A DNA stretch of 64,000 nt, from NCBI GenBank assembly GCA_013298595.1, contig JAAFIG010000015.1:21191-85190 (forward strand), read 5' to 3'. The notes beneath the pieces were generated by a model that was given only the letters and a program-made list of their open reading frames with translations, was not told where the DNA came from and did no database searches. Position numbers and translations under genes: made by a program. The first letter of the stretch is position 1. Each line of letters opens with the position of its first letter. This document shows, piece after piece, positions 27,287 through 35,524 of this stretch. Source of the DNA: Deinococcales bacterium (GTDB taxonomy: Bacteria; Deinococcota; Deinococci; Deinococcales; JAAFIG01).

Positions 27287-28351
27287 ATGCTCTACATCTT
27301 TGTCTTTATCGCTTTATTATTTAGCAGTTTTGGTCTGGCTCAGACCAACTCGGATCCACTCACAAAAGTGGTAGCGATTAAACAACTCGAGCCTTTTGTG
27401 ATGCAAAAAGGTAAGTCTTTCCAAGGTTTTAGCATTGATTTATGGGAAGAAATTGCAAAAACCAATGCTTGGAAAACCGAGTATAAGTTTTTCTCGAGTG
27501 TCCAAGAAGTCATCGAAGCTGTTCGTACAAAACAAGCTGACATTGGCATTGCTGGTATTAGCATGACCGAGGAGCGCGAGAAACTAGTGGATTTTTCGTA
27601 CCCAATGTTTAATGCTGGTTTGCAAATTATGGTACCTGAACGCAACTATCTGGGTTGGCTTGAGAGTGTGAAAAATGTTTTCTCAGGTGATTTATTACGG
27701 ATTTTTGCAGTGATGCTAGGGATTATTATTTTTGCTGGTCATGTGATTTGGTTGGTCGAGCGTCGCATAGATATTTCTTTCCCACGTGGTTACTGGCAGG
27801 GTATATCCGAAGGTATCTGGCGGGCAAGTATTACCATTGCCACGGGTGGTTTTGGTGATCGTTCACCGAAAACAGGTATTGGTCGGGTTGTGGCTTTTTC
27901 GTGGGTGATTCTGGGTGTGGTTTTGGTATCCAATTTAACCGCTGCAATCACCACAAATTTAACTGTGCAACAAATTCAGGGCAATATTCAAAACCCCTCA
28001 GACTTATATGGCAAACGTGTTTTAACAGTTACAGCTACCACTGCCAGTACATATTTAAAACAGCAAAATATCACTTTTCAGAGCGTAGTAAATGTCGAAG
28101 AAGCTTACCGATTACTCGAGCAAAACAAAGCCGATGCGCTTGTTTACGATTCACCTGTGCTACTGGCGTATGCTAATGGTCAGGGTCGCGGTCGGGTTCG
28201 GGTGGTTGGGTCTACATTTAAGCGTGAATTTTACGGTATTGCTTTACAATCTGGCAGTGGCTTACGTGAAGTCGTCAATCGGACATTGCTCGAGTTGATT
28301 AATGGAGACGTATACTCGAGTTTGTACACACAATGGTTTGGCGACCATTGA
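27287..28351 (+). CDS. GluR0-like ligand-gated potassium channel
   Basis: Signal peptide (LYIFVFIALLFSSFGLAQ), then a periplasmic substrate-binding-protein lobe (QGFSIDLWEEIAK, ADIGIAGISMTEEREKLVDFSYP). This is interrupted by a three-segment channel module: TM1 around LLRIFAVMLGIIIFAGHVIWLVE, a pore loop with the filter-like TGGFGDRSP (about residues 186-194), and TM2 around FSWVILGVVLVSNLTAAI. The second ligand lobe ends the protein. This is the architecture of prokaryotic ionotropic glutamate receptors. The filter differs from canonical TVGYGD. The ATG chosen fits the signal peptide better than one 21 bases upstream. TATACT lies nine bases before it. Confidence 0.85.
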   Translation: MLYIFVFIALLFSSFGLAQTNSDPLTKVVAIKQLEPFVMQKGKSFQGFSIDLWEEIAKTNAWKTEYKFFSSVQEVIEAVRTKQADIGIAGISMTEEREKLVDFSYPMFNAGLQIMVPERNYLGWLESVKNVFSGDLLRIFAVMLGIIIFAGHVIWLVERRIDISFPRGYWQGISEGIWRASITIATGGFGDRSPKTGIGRVVAFSWVILGVVLVSNLTAAITTNLTVQQIQGNIQNPSDLYGKRVLTVTATTASTYLKQQNITFQSVVNVEEAYRLLEQNKADALVYDSPVLLAYANGQGRGRVRVVGSTFKREFYGIALQSGSGLREVVNRTLLELINGDVYSSLYTQWFGDH

Positions 28352-28358
28352 TCGCCTC

Positions 28359-28393
28359 TTGACAAAATTAACAGCGTTAAGTAAATTGATGGC
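28359..28393 (+). promoter_or_regulatory. Sigma70-type promoter with overlapping inverted repeat
   Basis: TTGACA, 17 bases, TAAATT, then six bases to the GTG start of the TetR-type gene. Inside the spacer, TTAAC-AGC-GTTAA (28368-28380) forms a perfect 5-base inverted repeat, well placed to act as an operator for autorepression by the TetR protein. Operator function is inference. Confidence 0.7.
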
Positions 28394-29038
28394 GTGAAGT
28401 CAGATTTAACAACTCGAGACAAACGCCTCAAAAAAGCCAGCGCTTCTCGGCGTGAACAGGGCAAACTCGAGTTGAAACAACAGATTCTTGAAGCTGCTAT
28501 GGAACTGTTTGCAATTCATGGTTATGAAGGTTTTTCTTTACGTCAAGTTGCCGAAGTTATTGGGTATTCACCAACCACCATTTATTTATATTTTGCCAAC
28601 AAAGACGATCTATTACTGGCTGTTGCTCTCGAAGGGTTTCGTGATTTCGCAGCCGCTCTGGAAACCGCATATCAAACTACTAACCAAGGTTTTGATCGTA
28701 TTTACACCATCGGTAAAGCCTATTTTGATTATGGTTTAAGCCATCCTATTCAGTACCGTTTGATGTTTATGCAGCGTGGTGAATTCTTAGCAAAACCAGC
28801 CCCAAGTGGGTACACTGATTTTGGCAACTCGTTTAGTATCTTAATTCGTGCACTCGAAGAAGAAATAAAATATCGCCGTTTGAAACCATTTGAACCCCGA
28901 ACTATGGCTGCATTGTTGTGGTCTTCGGTGCATGGCGTAGTGTCGTTAGCCCTGACCACTTCGCATTTTCCACTTGAGGCAGCCGAACCATTATTTGAAT
29001 GGCAAATGCGGATTTTACGCGATGAATTAACCATGTAA
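28394..29038 (+). CDS. TetR/AcrR family transcriptional regulator
   Basis: 214 residues. The N-terminal HTH is clear: QILEAAMELFAIHGYEGFSLRQVAEVIGYSPTTIYLYFANKDDLL. The C-terminal part matches the WHG/TetR_C_33-type ligand domain (YRLMFMQRG, LLWSSVHGVVSLAL). The start is GTG, because the nearby ATG five bases upstream is out of frame and followed at once by a stop. The promoter is leaderless with a good -35. It precedes a short-chain dehydrogenase gene by 79 bases on the same strand, the likely regulated partner. Confidence 0.88.
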   Translation: MKSDLTTRDKRLKKASASRREQGKLELKQQILEAAMELFAIHGYEGFSLRQVAEVIGYSPTTIYLYFANKDDLLLAVALEGFRDFAAALETAYQTTNQGFDRIYTIGKAYFDYGLSHPIQYRLMFMQRGEFLAKPAPSGYTDFGNSFSILIRALEEEIKYRRLKPFEPRTMAALLWSSVHGVVSLALTTSHFPLEAAEPLFEWQMRILRDELTM

Positions 29039-29117
29039 TTTTTTTGATTTTTACTTAACAGTGTTTATTTAATTAATGTTGTTTTTGTAATTGCAATCTA
29101 TTTCAGGAGAGAAACCC

Positions 29118-29951
29118 ATGAAAACCATTCTTATCACAGGCGCATCCAGCGGCATTGGTTTAGCAACCGCCACTCGGCTCAATCAACTTGGTTACACCGT
29201 ATATGGCACAAGTCGAAAACCCAGCCAACAACCATACCCATTCACAATGTTAGAACTCGACATTAATAACGCTAACTCGTTGCGAGATTGCCTTGAGCAA
29301 ATCAAACAACCCATAGACATCCTGATTAACAATGCTGGCTATGATTTATACAGTGCAGCCGAAGAAACCACAGAAACCGAATTACGCGCTCAACTCGAGA
29401 CCAATTTTTTTGGAGCCGTTCGAGTTACCCAAGCCGTATTGCCACAAATGCGAACTCGAGGTGCTGGCAAAATTATTCAGATTAGCTCGGTGGGTGGTTT
29501 ATTTGCCTTGCCATTTAACAGTGCCTACGCGGCTAGTAAATTTGCTCTCGAGGGTTATAGTGAATCCTTGCGTTATGAACTACTGCCATTTGGTATTTAC
29601 GTTTCTTTAATTGAACCTGGGCAAGTTAATACCGAATCATTAGCAACATCTATTATTACTGGTAGGCAACCACTGGCTATATACCAAAATGCTGCACAAA
29701 CCACTGCAAATAAATTGCGTTCCGAAGCAGAAAAAACCGGTTTAAGTGTAGACAGTGTCGTGAAAAGTATTACGCAGGTAGTACAAGTTACTAAACCAAA
29801 ATTGCGTTACGCAGTCGGAAACATCGCTAAATACCTGCCATTGCTGCGTTACTTTCTGCCAAGCAGTTTCGAGCAAATGATGCTACAACGATTCCAACCA
29901 ATCAAAACCATTACCCACACAGCACAAAACCACAACATAACTAAACCTTGA
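29118..29951 (+). CDS. Short-chain dehydrogenase/reductase
   Basis: NAD(P)-dependent oxidoreductase with Rossmann fold. TGASSGIGLATA (cofactor loop), NNAGYD, catalytic Ser in QISSVGG, and the YAASK catalytic Tyr/Lys pair are intact. The segment GTSRKPSQQ after strand 2 favours NADP. The longer C-terminus (EPGQVNTE onward) resembles the group of SDRs annotated as retinol dehydrogenase-like or oxidoreductases with membrane association. The substrate is unknown. An AGGAGAG ribosome-binding site lies upstream of the ATG. Probably controlled by the adjacent TetR gene. Confidence 0.88.
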   Translation: MKTILITGASSGIGLATATRLNQLGYTVYGTSRKPSQQPYPFTMLELDINNANSLRDCLEQIKQPIDILINNAGYDLYSAAEETTETELRAQLETNFFGAVRVTQAVLPQMRTRGAGKIIQISSVGGLFALPFNSAYAASKFALEGYSESLRYELLPFGIYVSLIEPGQVNTESLATSIITGRQPLAIYQNAAQTTANKLRSEAEKTGLSVDSVVKSITQVVQVTKPKLRYAVGNIAKYLPLLRYFLPSSFEQMMLQRFQPIKTITHTAQNHNITKP

Positions 29952-30005
29952 CCATGCTTGCTGCTGAGTAGTCAACAAAAGCCTATTTTTGGCATAGACT
30001 AAACC

Positions 30006-30482
30006 ATGACCGAAACCGAACTCGAGACAATGCTTGGTTTAGCCTTCCTCGAGAATCATCCGCGTATCGAAATTATTCAGGGTTTAGCCAGAATTGCTCA
30101 AGCCTTACCCGATACTAGTATGAAAAAAGTTGTTCTGAATAGCATGCAATTTGTGTATCTACCCGAAACAGATTTTATCATTCACTACTCGAGTACCGAT
30201 TACATTTGGATTGCTTTGGAAAAGTTTTGCCAGCAAAGCGCTAATCGTAGTTTTGCCAGCATGAAAACTCGAGATTTTACTGAATTAAAAACCGATATGG
30301 AAAACCTGATTGAAGCTCTGGAAAATGCGTGGCGACACAAACAAACTTCTGCTGCAACACCTGCGGTTCAACTTGCTCTCGAGTGGTTACGCGAAGCTGT
30401 TTTTGGGCGTAATTTAAACATTGCCGAGCGTGCTGTACTGCGCGGATTGTATAATCGTGAACGCGAATTGCGTGCTTCTTAA
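30006..30482 (+). CDS. Hypothetical protein
   Basis: 158 residues, predicted mostly helical, no recognised domain, no signal peptide or membrane segment. Trp/Arg-rich C-terminal helix around ALEWLREAVFGRNLNIAERAVLRGLYN. TAGACT five bases before the ATG gives a leaderless start. Codon use and CTCGAG density (five sites) match core genes, so it is a resident gene. It stands 58 bases upstream of the PfkB kinase, which has its own leaderless promoter. Confidence 0.6.
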   Translation: MTETELETMLGLAFLENHPRIEIIQGLARIAQALPDTSMKKVVLNSMQFVYLPETDFIIHYSSTDYIWIALEKFCQQSANRSFASMKTRDFTELKTDMENLIEALENAWRHKQTSAATPAVQLALEWLREAVFGRNLNIAERAVLRGLYNRERELRAS

Positions 30483-30527
30483 AAAGTTTTTACACCTCGA
30501 GAGCAGTTTGGGTATCTGATAAACCGT

Positions 30528-30533
30528 TATACT
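30528..30533 (+). promoter_or_regulatory. -10 hexamer TATACT of a leaderless gene, overlapping CTCGAG
   Basis: TATACT ends six bases before the ATG of the PfkB-type kinase gene, and its last two bases form the start of a CTCGAG palindrome that occupies the space up to the start codon. The same layout, TACACTCGAGTTATG, occurs before the genes at 10573 and 46068. Transcripts would begin at or within a base or two of the ATG. Confidence 0.6.
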
Positions 30534-30539
30534 CGAGCT

Positions 30540-31466
30540 ATGATTCACACCATCACTTTAAACCCGACCCTCGATTTAACGTATATGGTCGAAGCTTTCC
30601 ATACTGATGACACTGTGCGTGCTCATACGGTCTACCGTGCCCCTGGAGGCAAGGGCATTAACGTCTCGAGGCTCTGTAACCGCATTGGTCATCCAACTGT
30701 TGCTTTGGGCTTCCTAGCGGGTGGTACGGGCTTAGAAGTGGCGCGTTTACTCGAGGATGAAGGGGTCAACACTTGGTTTACGCCTCTTGAGCAAGGCGAA
30801 ACCCGCACCAATCCAATTATTCAAGCCAACAGCGGCGAGCATTTACGGGTTTCTGGACTTGGTCCTGTAGCAGATGCTCGAGCTGTGCAAAGTTTACGCG
30901 ATGGTGTGTTTGCCCTGCGCCCCCCAGATTGGTTATTGGTAAGTGGCTCGAGATTAAAAGGCACACCACAAGATTTTTACACAGGTATTATCGAAGAAGC
31001 CAATGCCCAAGGCATTAAAACTGTTGTAGATGCCGATGGTGCTGAACTCGAGCATGGTATTGCCTCGGGCGCAAAACTAATTAAACCTAATCGCCACGAA
31101 CTCGAACGATTGCTTAAACGCCAATTACCAACCGTGCTAGATGTGTTAAGTGCTGCTAAAGAAGTGCTGAAACAAGGTGTGCAAATCGTGGCTGCCTCGA
31201 TGGGTGGAGATGGCGCATTACTGGTCAGCCAAGAATACGCTTACCATGCAAAACCACCAGCTATCCAAGCAGGCAGTGCTGTTGGCGCAGGTGATAGCTT
31301 CCTTGCGGGTTTACTAGCAAAACTTGCCGACGGACTCGAGCCAAAAGCAGCACTGCGTTTTGCCATTGCCTGCGGTAGTGCCACTGCCAGCGTACCAGGG
31401 TCACAACTCGGTCATCTCGAGTTAATTCAAAGCCTTGAACCACGCGTTGAACTCGAGGAACTATGA
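30540..31466 (+). CDS. fruK: PfkB-family 1-phosphofructokinase/hexose kinase
   Basis: 308 residues, ribokinase-like fold. N-terminal TITLNPTLDLTYMV and APGGKGINVSRLCNRIG (PfkB signature 1), GFLAGGTG, and C-terminal VGAGDSFLAGLLAKL (signature 2 with the catalytic Asp). This subgroup includes fructose-1-phosphate kinases and tagatose-6-phosphate kinases. No PTS genes are adjacent, so the precise sugar phosphate is open. The stop overlaps the rsmA start by four bases (ATGA), so the two genes are cotranslated. Confidence 0.87.
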   Translation: MIHTITLNPTLDLTYMVEAFHTDDTVRAHTVYRAPGGKGINVSRLCNRIGHPTVALGFLAGGTGLEVARLLEDEGVNTWFTPLEQGETRTNPIIQANSGEHLRVSGLGPVADARAVQSLRDGVFALRPPDWLLVSGSRLKGTPQDFYTGIIEEANAQGIKTVVDADGAELEHGIASGAKLIKPNRHELERLLKRQLPTVLDVLSAAKEVLKQGVQIVAASMGGDGALLVSQEYAYHAKPPAIQAGSAVGAGDSFLAGLLAKLADGLEPKAALRFAIACGSATASVPGSQLGHLELIQSLEPRVELEEL

Positions 31467-32287
31467 GTGCACCATTGTATTCCCCTGCTCGAGTCAAAGA
31501 ATTACTTGAGAAATACGGTTTACGAGCCACTAAAAGCCTTGGGCAGAATTTTTTAATAGACGGTAATGCACTGCGTTTTATGGTTGAAGCCAGTGGTACA
31601 ACAGCGTATTCGGATGTGCTCGAGGTCGGACCTGGGCTGGGTGTGCTAACACATGGACTTGCCGAGACAGGAGCGCGAGTGACTGCCCTCGAGAAAGATA
31701 CGCGGCTTGAAGCCGTTTTAACCGAAACCCTAGCTGATGTTCCCAATGCCAAAGTGATTTTTACCGATGCTCTCGAGTGGGATTACAGCCAATTACCCAA
31801 TAATTCGATTCTTTGTGCAAATTTGCCATATTACATTTCGACTGCTTTAATTACCAAGTTTCTCGAGTCTCAAAAATTTTCGCAACTCACTTTTTTAGTG
31901 CAACGCGAAGTCGCTGAACGGCTCGAGGCAGCTCCAGGACAAGATGGCTATGGTTTCCTTGGTGCTGTGGTCAGTTTGTACGGCTCGGCAAAACGATTGC
32001 GCGATGTCAGCAAAAACTCTTTTTACCCCATTCCAGATGTCGTCTCGAGTATCGCACAAATAAGTGTTCGATCAGGCGCAAAACCCGCCAAAGGCATGAT
32101 TCAAGTACTCGAGGCTGCTTTGCACCATCGGCGAAAAACCATTCGCAATAATTTGCGCTTAGCCAAATACTCAGATGAACAAATCGAAGCCGCTTTATTA
32201 CATGCAAAACTCGAGCCAGCTGCTCGGGGCGAAGATATTCCACTCGAGCAAATTGCTTTACTGGCAGCTACTTTGCATCCAGCGTAA
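31463..32287 (+). CDS. rsmA: 16S rRNA (adenine(1518)-N6/adenine(1519)-N6)-dimethyltransferase
   Basis: KsgA/RsmA dimethylates two adjacent adenines near the 3' end of 16S rRNA during small-subunit assembly. Motifs: KSLGQNFLID, SAM site LEVGPGLGVLTHGLAE, ALEKD, the catalytic NLPYYIST, FLVQREVAERL and the C-terminal helix HHRRKTIRNNLR. Length 274 is normal. Four-base overlap with the upstream sugar kinase gene. Ends one base before the stop of the convergent nucleoside phosphorylase gene. Confidence 0.96.
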   Translation: MSAPLYSPARVKELLEKYGLRATKSLGQNFLIDGNALRFMVEASGTTAYSDVLEVGPGLGVLTHGLAETGARVTALEKDTRLEAVLTETLADVPNAKVIFTDALEWDYSQLPNNSILCANLPYYISTALITKFLESQKFSQLTFLVQREVAERLEAAPGQDGYGFLGAVVSLYGSAKRLRDVSKNSFYPIPDVVSSIAQISVRSGAKPAKGMIQVLEAALHHRRKTIRNNLRLAKYSDEQIEAALLHAKLEPAARGEDIPLEQIALLAATLHPA

Positions 32288-32288
32288 A

Positions 32289-33014
32289 TCAGAGTTTTTT
32301 CTGGGCATCTAATAAAACAATTGCCTCAAGTGCTGTTTCAATCATGGTGCTCACACCACGTTTCAGTACGTCATCAGCGACCAAATTTTCATCGCCAATG
32401 TAATTGGACACCGCCACAATCGCACCACTCTCGAGTCCGCGTAAACGTGCCACGGTAAACACTGCGCTGGATTCCATCTCGAGTCCGAGCACACCTCGAG
32501 TGTCATATAACCCTCGGGCTTCTTCGGCTGTGACACCATAAAAAGCATCATCAGAAGCAATTAAACCAACCGTATGGACGGCTTTTTTGGCAGTTGCGGC
32601 TTGCTCGAGGGCACGAATAACTCGGTAATCGGCAATTGGGCAATGGTTACCTTCGCCAAGGTACTGCTGGGTTGTACCATCTCTGGCAAGAGCAGCTTGA
32701 GCAATAACTAAATCTGTAGGGTTCAGATTTGGGCTTGTACCACCACACGTTCCAATGCGGATCACCAATTTCGCACCAAGCATGGCAAGTTCTTCAACTG
32801 TAATAGCAGCACTGGGGCAACCCATCATTGTGGTTTGCACAGAAACTCGGATACCTTTATAAGTACCAGTAAAACCTAGCATGCCACGATGCTCGGTATA
32901 AAGTTTGGCATCCTCGAGATAGGTTTCAGCAACGAATTTAGCTCGGTTAGGATCGCCTGGTAAAAGAACATATGAGGCGACATCACTGGGTTCGGCACGT
33001 AAATGAATCGGCAT
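32289..33014 (-). CDS. deoD: Purine nucleoside phosphorylase (DeoD type)
   Basis: Phosphorolysis of purine nucleosides to base and ribose-1-phosphate. Landmarks of the hexameric PNP/uridine phosphorylase family: VLLPGDPNRAKF, TTMMGCPSAAI, RIGTCGG (phosphate binding), LEMESSAVF (sugar binding), and DDAFYG. Length 241 fits DeoD. Uridine phosphorylase is the alternative within this superfamily. TAGACT six bases before the ATG marks a leaderless start. Convergent with rsmA and divergent from the Ca2+/H+ antiporter. Together with uraH/allC it adds to purine metabolism in the window. Confidence 0.87.
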   Translation of the reverse strand: MPIHLRAEPSDVASYVLLPGDPNRAKFVAETYLEDAKLYTEHRGMLGFTGTYKGIRVSVQTTMMGCPSAAITVEELAMLGAKLVIRIGTCGGTSPNLNPTDLVIAQAALARDGTTQQYLGEGNHCPIADYRVIRALEQAATAKKAVHTVGLIASDDAFYGVTAEEARGLYDTRGVLGLEMESSAVFTVARLRGLESGAIVAVSNYIGDENLVADDVLKRGVSTMIETALEAIVLLDAQKKL

Positions 33015-33115
33015 AAACCCAGTCTACTACGGGATGTGTCACAAAGAACTTATCTCGAGCACCCATTGATTTGTCGTAGTAGCGCTATTAGCGAAAAATC
33101 TCGTAAACTAGGGGA

Positions 33116-34219
33116 ATGTTGAATTGGTTACTGATTCTAGTCCCGATAGCGTTTATTCTCGAGTTTTTTGTTCACCCTGGGGATATGTGGATATTTATTG
33201 TCTCTGCTGCCGCTATTTTGCCACTCGCAGGTTTAATGGGTAAAGCCACAGAAGAACTTGCAGCGCGAACAGGCGCGACCATTGGTGGCTTGCTCAATGC
33301 TACTTTTGGTAATGCTACAGAGTTAATTATTGCGTTTTTTGCTTTGTCGGCTGGTAAATTTGATGTGGTTAAAGCCAGTATTACAGGGAGTATTATTGGC
33401 AATTTGCTTTTGGTGTTGGGCTTGGCTTTATTTTTAGGTGGTTTAAAGTACCCAAAACAAACTTTTAGTCGTGACAGTGCTGGTACTGCTGCTAGTTTAT
33501 TGGTCATTAGTGTGATTGCTTTTCTGGTTCCTGCATTATTTGATGTAACCGAAAAACAATTTGGTATCTCGAGTGATCAGATAAAAATTGATGATAATAA
33601 TTTGGCTTTGGGTGTTTCGTTTGTATTGCTAGCATTGTATGTAGCCAATATCATTTTTACACTTATTACTCATAAAGATTTGCTTTCCACTGCCGATGAA
33701 GCTGCTGAAGAACACCATAAACCTGAGTGGAGTATTCCTGTTGCCATTGGTGTTTTATTAGGTAGCACTGTACTGGTTGGTTTTATGTCAGAATTCTTGG
33801 TCGGTAGCATTGAAGGCTTCACTAAAACATTTGGGTTATCCGAATTCTTCGTTGGTTTAATTATTATTCCTATTGTTGGTAATGCCGCCGAGCATGCCAG
33901 TGCTGTGGTTTTTGCCATGAAAAACCGTATGGAATTGGCTGTTACTATTGCTGTTGGTAGTACTATCCAAGTCGCACTTTTAGTTGCACCTATCCTCGTT
34001 ATTTTATCTTGGGTAATTGGCAAACCAATGGATTTAGTGTTAAACAACCCACTCGAGATTGTTACCCTAATTGGCGCAGTACTAATTGGTAACAGTGTCA
34101 CAAGGGATGGCGAAACCAATTGGCTCGAGGGATTTATGTTACTTGGTGTTTATGCCATTCTGGCAATTGCGTTTTTCTTTTTACCAAATGCTCCTGGTGG
34201 GATACCAGGTCATGGTTAG
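33116..34219 (+). CDS. cax: Calcium/proton antiporter
   Basis: Inner-membrane Ca2+/H+ exchanger of the CaCA superfamily. Two inverted alpha-repeats are visible, GNATELIIAFFALSAG and GNAAEHASAVVFAMKNRM, whose Asn/Glu residues line the cation path. About eleven hydrophobic segments and an acidic loop (DEAAEEHHKPEW) separate the halves. Length 367 is typical of bacterial Cax. TAAACT six bases upstream of the ATG. Downstream lies tRNA-Val. Confidence 0.93.
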   Translation: MLNWLLILVPIAFILEFFVHPGDMWIFIVSAAAILPLAGLMGKATEELAARTGATIGGLLNATFGNATELIIAFFALSAGKFDVVKASITGSIIGNLLLVLGLALFLGGLKYPKQTFSRDSAGTAASLLVISVIAFLVPALFDVTEKQFGISSDQIKIDDNNLALGVSFVLLALYVANIIFTLITHKDLLSTADEAAEEHHKPEWSIPVAIGVLLGSTVLVGFMSEFLVGSIEGFTKTFGLSEFFVGLIIIPIVGNAAEHASAVVFAMKNRMELAVTIAVGSTIQVALLVAPILVILSWVIGKPMDLVLNNPLEIVTLIGAVLIGNSVTRDGETNWLEGFMLLGVYAILAIAFFFLPNAPGGIPGHG

Positions 34220-34292
34220 GGCTTGCAAAAACCAGAATCGTGTGCAACAATCCCAAAGCTCGAGGGTAGGTGTAGGTGTACTCAGGTTTCTC

Positions 34293-34369
<77 letters not shown>

Positions 34370-34374
34370 CATCA

Positions 34375-34410
34375 GGAACGCAAACCCGAAGATTTGCGTT
34401 CCGCTTTTTT
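34375..34410 (+). terminator. Rho-independent terminator after tRNA-Val
   Basis: Perfect 10-base stem GGAACGCAAA/TTTGCGTTCC with an eight-base loop, followed by GC and six T residues. Confidence 0.93.
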
Positions 34411-34622
34411 AGGGCATCTACAACTTGTAGAATAAATGAGTGACTTGATTTGCTTTTCAATCCGAATCTCATTAGACAAACCCTTGGGCAAAATTAAGAA
34501 TTAAGACAATAGCCTTTGATGCTAAGCTAAGACTCACTGTGCGACTGTGAATTGCTGCTCGATCGGTACAATAAATCATGATTCGACATTTTTTTGTTGC
34601 CCTCGTCTTTCTCTTGTGCTAA

Positions 34623-34783
34623 GTATCTCACGCTTTCATTTTAGAATTTTCAAAAAACGGCAATTCTGTTCTTGCTCGTAAAATAGCACCTTGCGGGCTA
34701 CTCGCGCTCATTACAGCGTGAGATACATCACCCTTACTCCTTTTAGTCGGAAATATTTTAGCAAAAAACTCTAAAATATTTCA
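34623..34783 (+). repeat. MITE-like dispersed hairpin element, copy A
   Basis: Terminal inverted repeats GTATCTCACGCT and AGCGTGAGATAC (34623-34726) enclose a core containing TTCATTTTAGAATTTTCAAA and a segment with GCGGGCTACTCGCGC. A side hairpin GAAATATTTTAG/CTAAAATATTTC follows (34750-34783). Copies B (61211-61409, inverted) and C (63826-63894) share the core. The termini here read ..CA..TG.. where copies B and C read ..AC..GT.., a paired change that keeps the stem. No open frame inside. The 212 bases between the tRNA terminator and this element show nothing recognisable. Confidence 0.75.
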
Positions 34784-34786
34784 GGG

Positions 34787-35345
34787 ATGTACTTAGCTGC
34801 TGGCGTTGGTCAGGTGATACGCTGGCAAAATTTAACTATTCGTCACACTGAAATCCATTATCAATTTGAAAATAAAACCCGTGTGGAAGTCCTGAACGCT
34901 CGAGGGCGTGTGCTAGCGACCATGACTCAACCCATGACCAGTACTAAGGTCAAAGACTGGACAGGTTATGGTGTGCCTGAACTCGAGCTAAATGGTTGTA
35001 CAGGTGGGGTACATTGCTGCACCATCTTGGCAAGTTCTCGAGCGAACTAAAACGGGTGTTCATAACCTGTTTACTTTTGATGTTGGTAATTTTGGCAACC
35101 TCGAGACAATGCAGTTAGATACAGATTCAAAACTTGAGTTGGTTGGGTCGTCTGATATGCTGGCATACTTTGCTGGTGGTTATGCGTATTCTCCATCGGT
35201 GAGTGTGGTCTTTGATTGGAATGGTTCAAAGTACGAATTGGCTTCTCAACGCTTTCCAAAGGTGCTGCTGAAAAAAGCTCAAGAATCTTGGCGTAATTAC
35301 TCGAGCCACAAATTTAGTACTTCCCAAACACCAGTTTTAGTATAA
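34787..35345 (+). pseudogene. Frameshifted hypothetical secreted-type protein gene
   Basis: Two overlapping frames read as one broken gene. The first ends VKDWTGYGVPELELNGCTGGVHCC, the hallmark of FG-GAP/EF-hand-like hypothetical proteins (usual form DGxPELxLxGxSGGAHCC). The expected continuation WQVLERTKTGVHNLFTFDVGNF lies in the next frame, so a frameshift sits near 35025-35035. No signal peptide precedes it, and the 5' end abuts repeat element A, suggesting truncation by that element. Function unknown. A sequencing error could also explain the frame break. Confidence 0.6.
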
Positions 35346-35374
35346 ATCGTTTTACTCAATTGAACAGGTTCCAT

Positions 35375-35501
35375 GACTTGATTTGCTCTTTAATCCGCGT
35401 GGCACCAAAGCCGAAGCCCAACGCAGTTCTTCGGCTTTGACCGCGAGCCGCAAATTCGGCAAGCGTTCAAACAGGACTTGAAAAGCGGTGTTCGCCTCGA
35501 G
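35375..35501 (-). pseudogene. Cytochrome P450 C-terminal remnant
   Basis: Translation gives LEANTAFQVLFERLPNLRL and then KAEELRWASALVPRGL, matching the last 45 residues of the intact P450 at 37467-38690 (LEASTSFQVLFERLPNLRL, KPEELRWTAGLVPRGL). Nothing upstream of the LEA segment matches, so the heme domain is gone. It lies directly downstream of the MFS gene, so P450 3' ends flank that gene on both sides. The divergence from the intact copy means it is not a very recent duplication. Confidence 0.8.
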
Positions 35502-35524
35502 CTAGGTGTTTTTGAACGATAATT

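Noticed and set aside
34441-35397. 24-base near-direct repeat (TGACTTGATTTGCT...AATCCG) as target-site duplication
   Set aside because: The second copy is part of the P450 remnant's 3' end, so the first may be another tiny fragment of the same gene. Mismatches make a target duplication unlikely.
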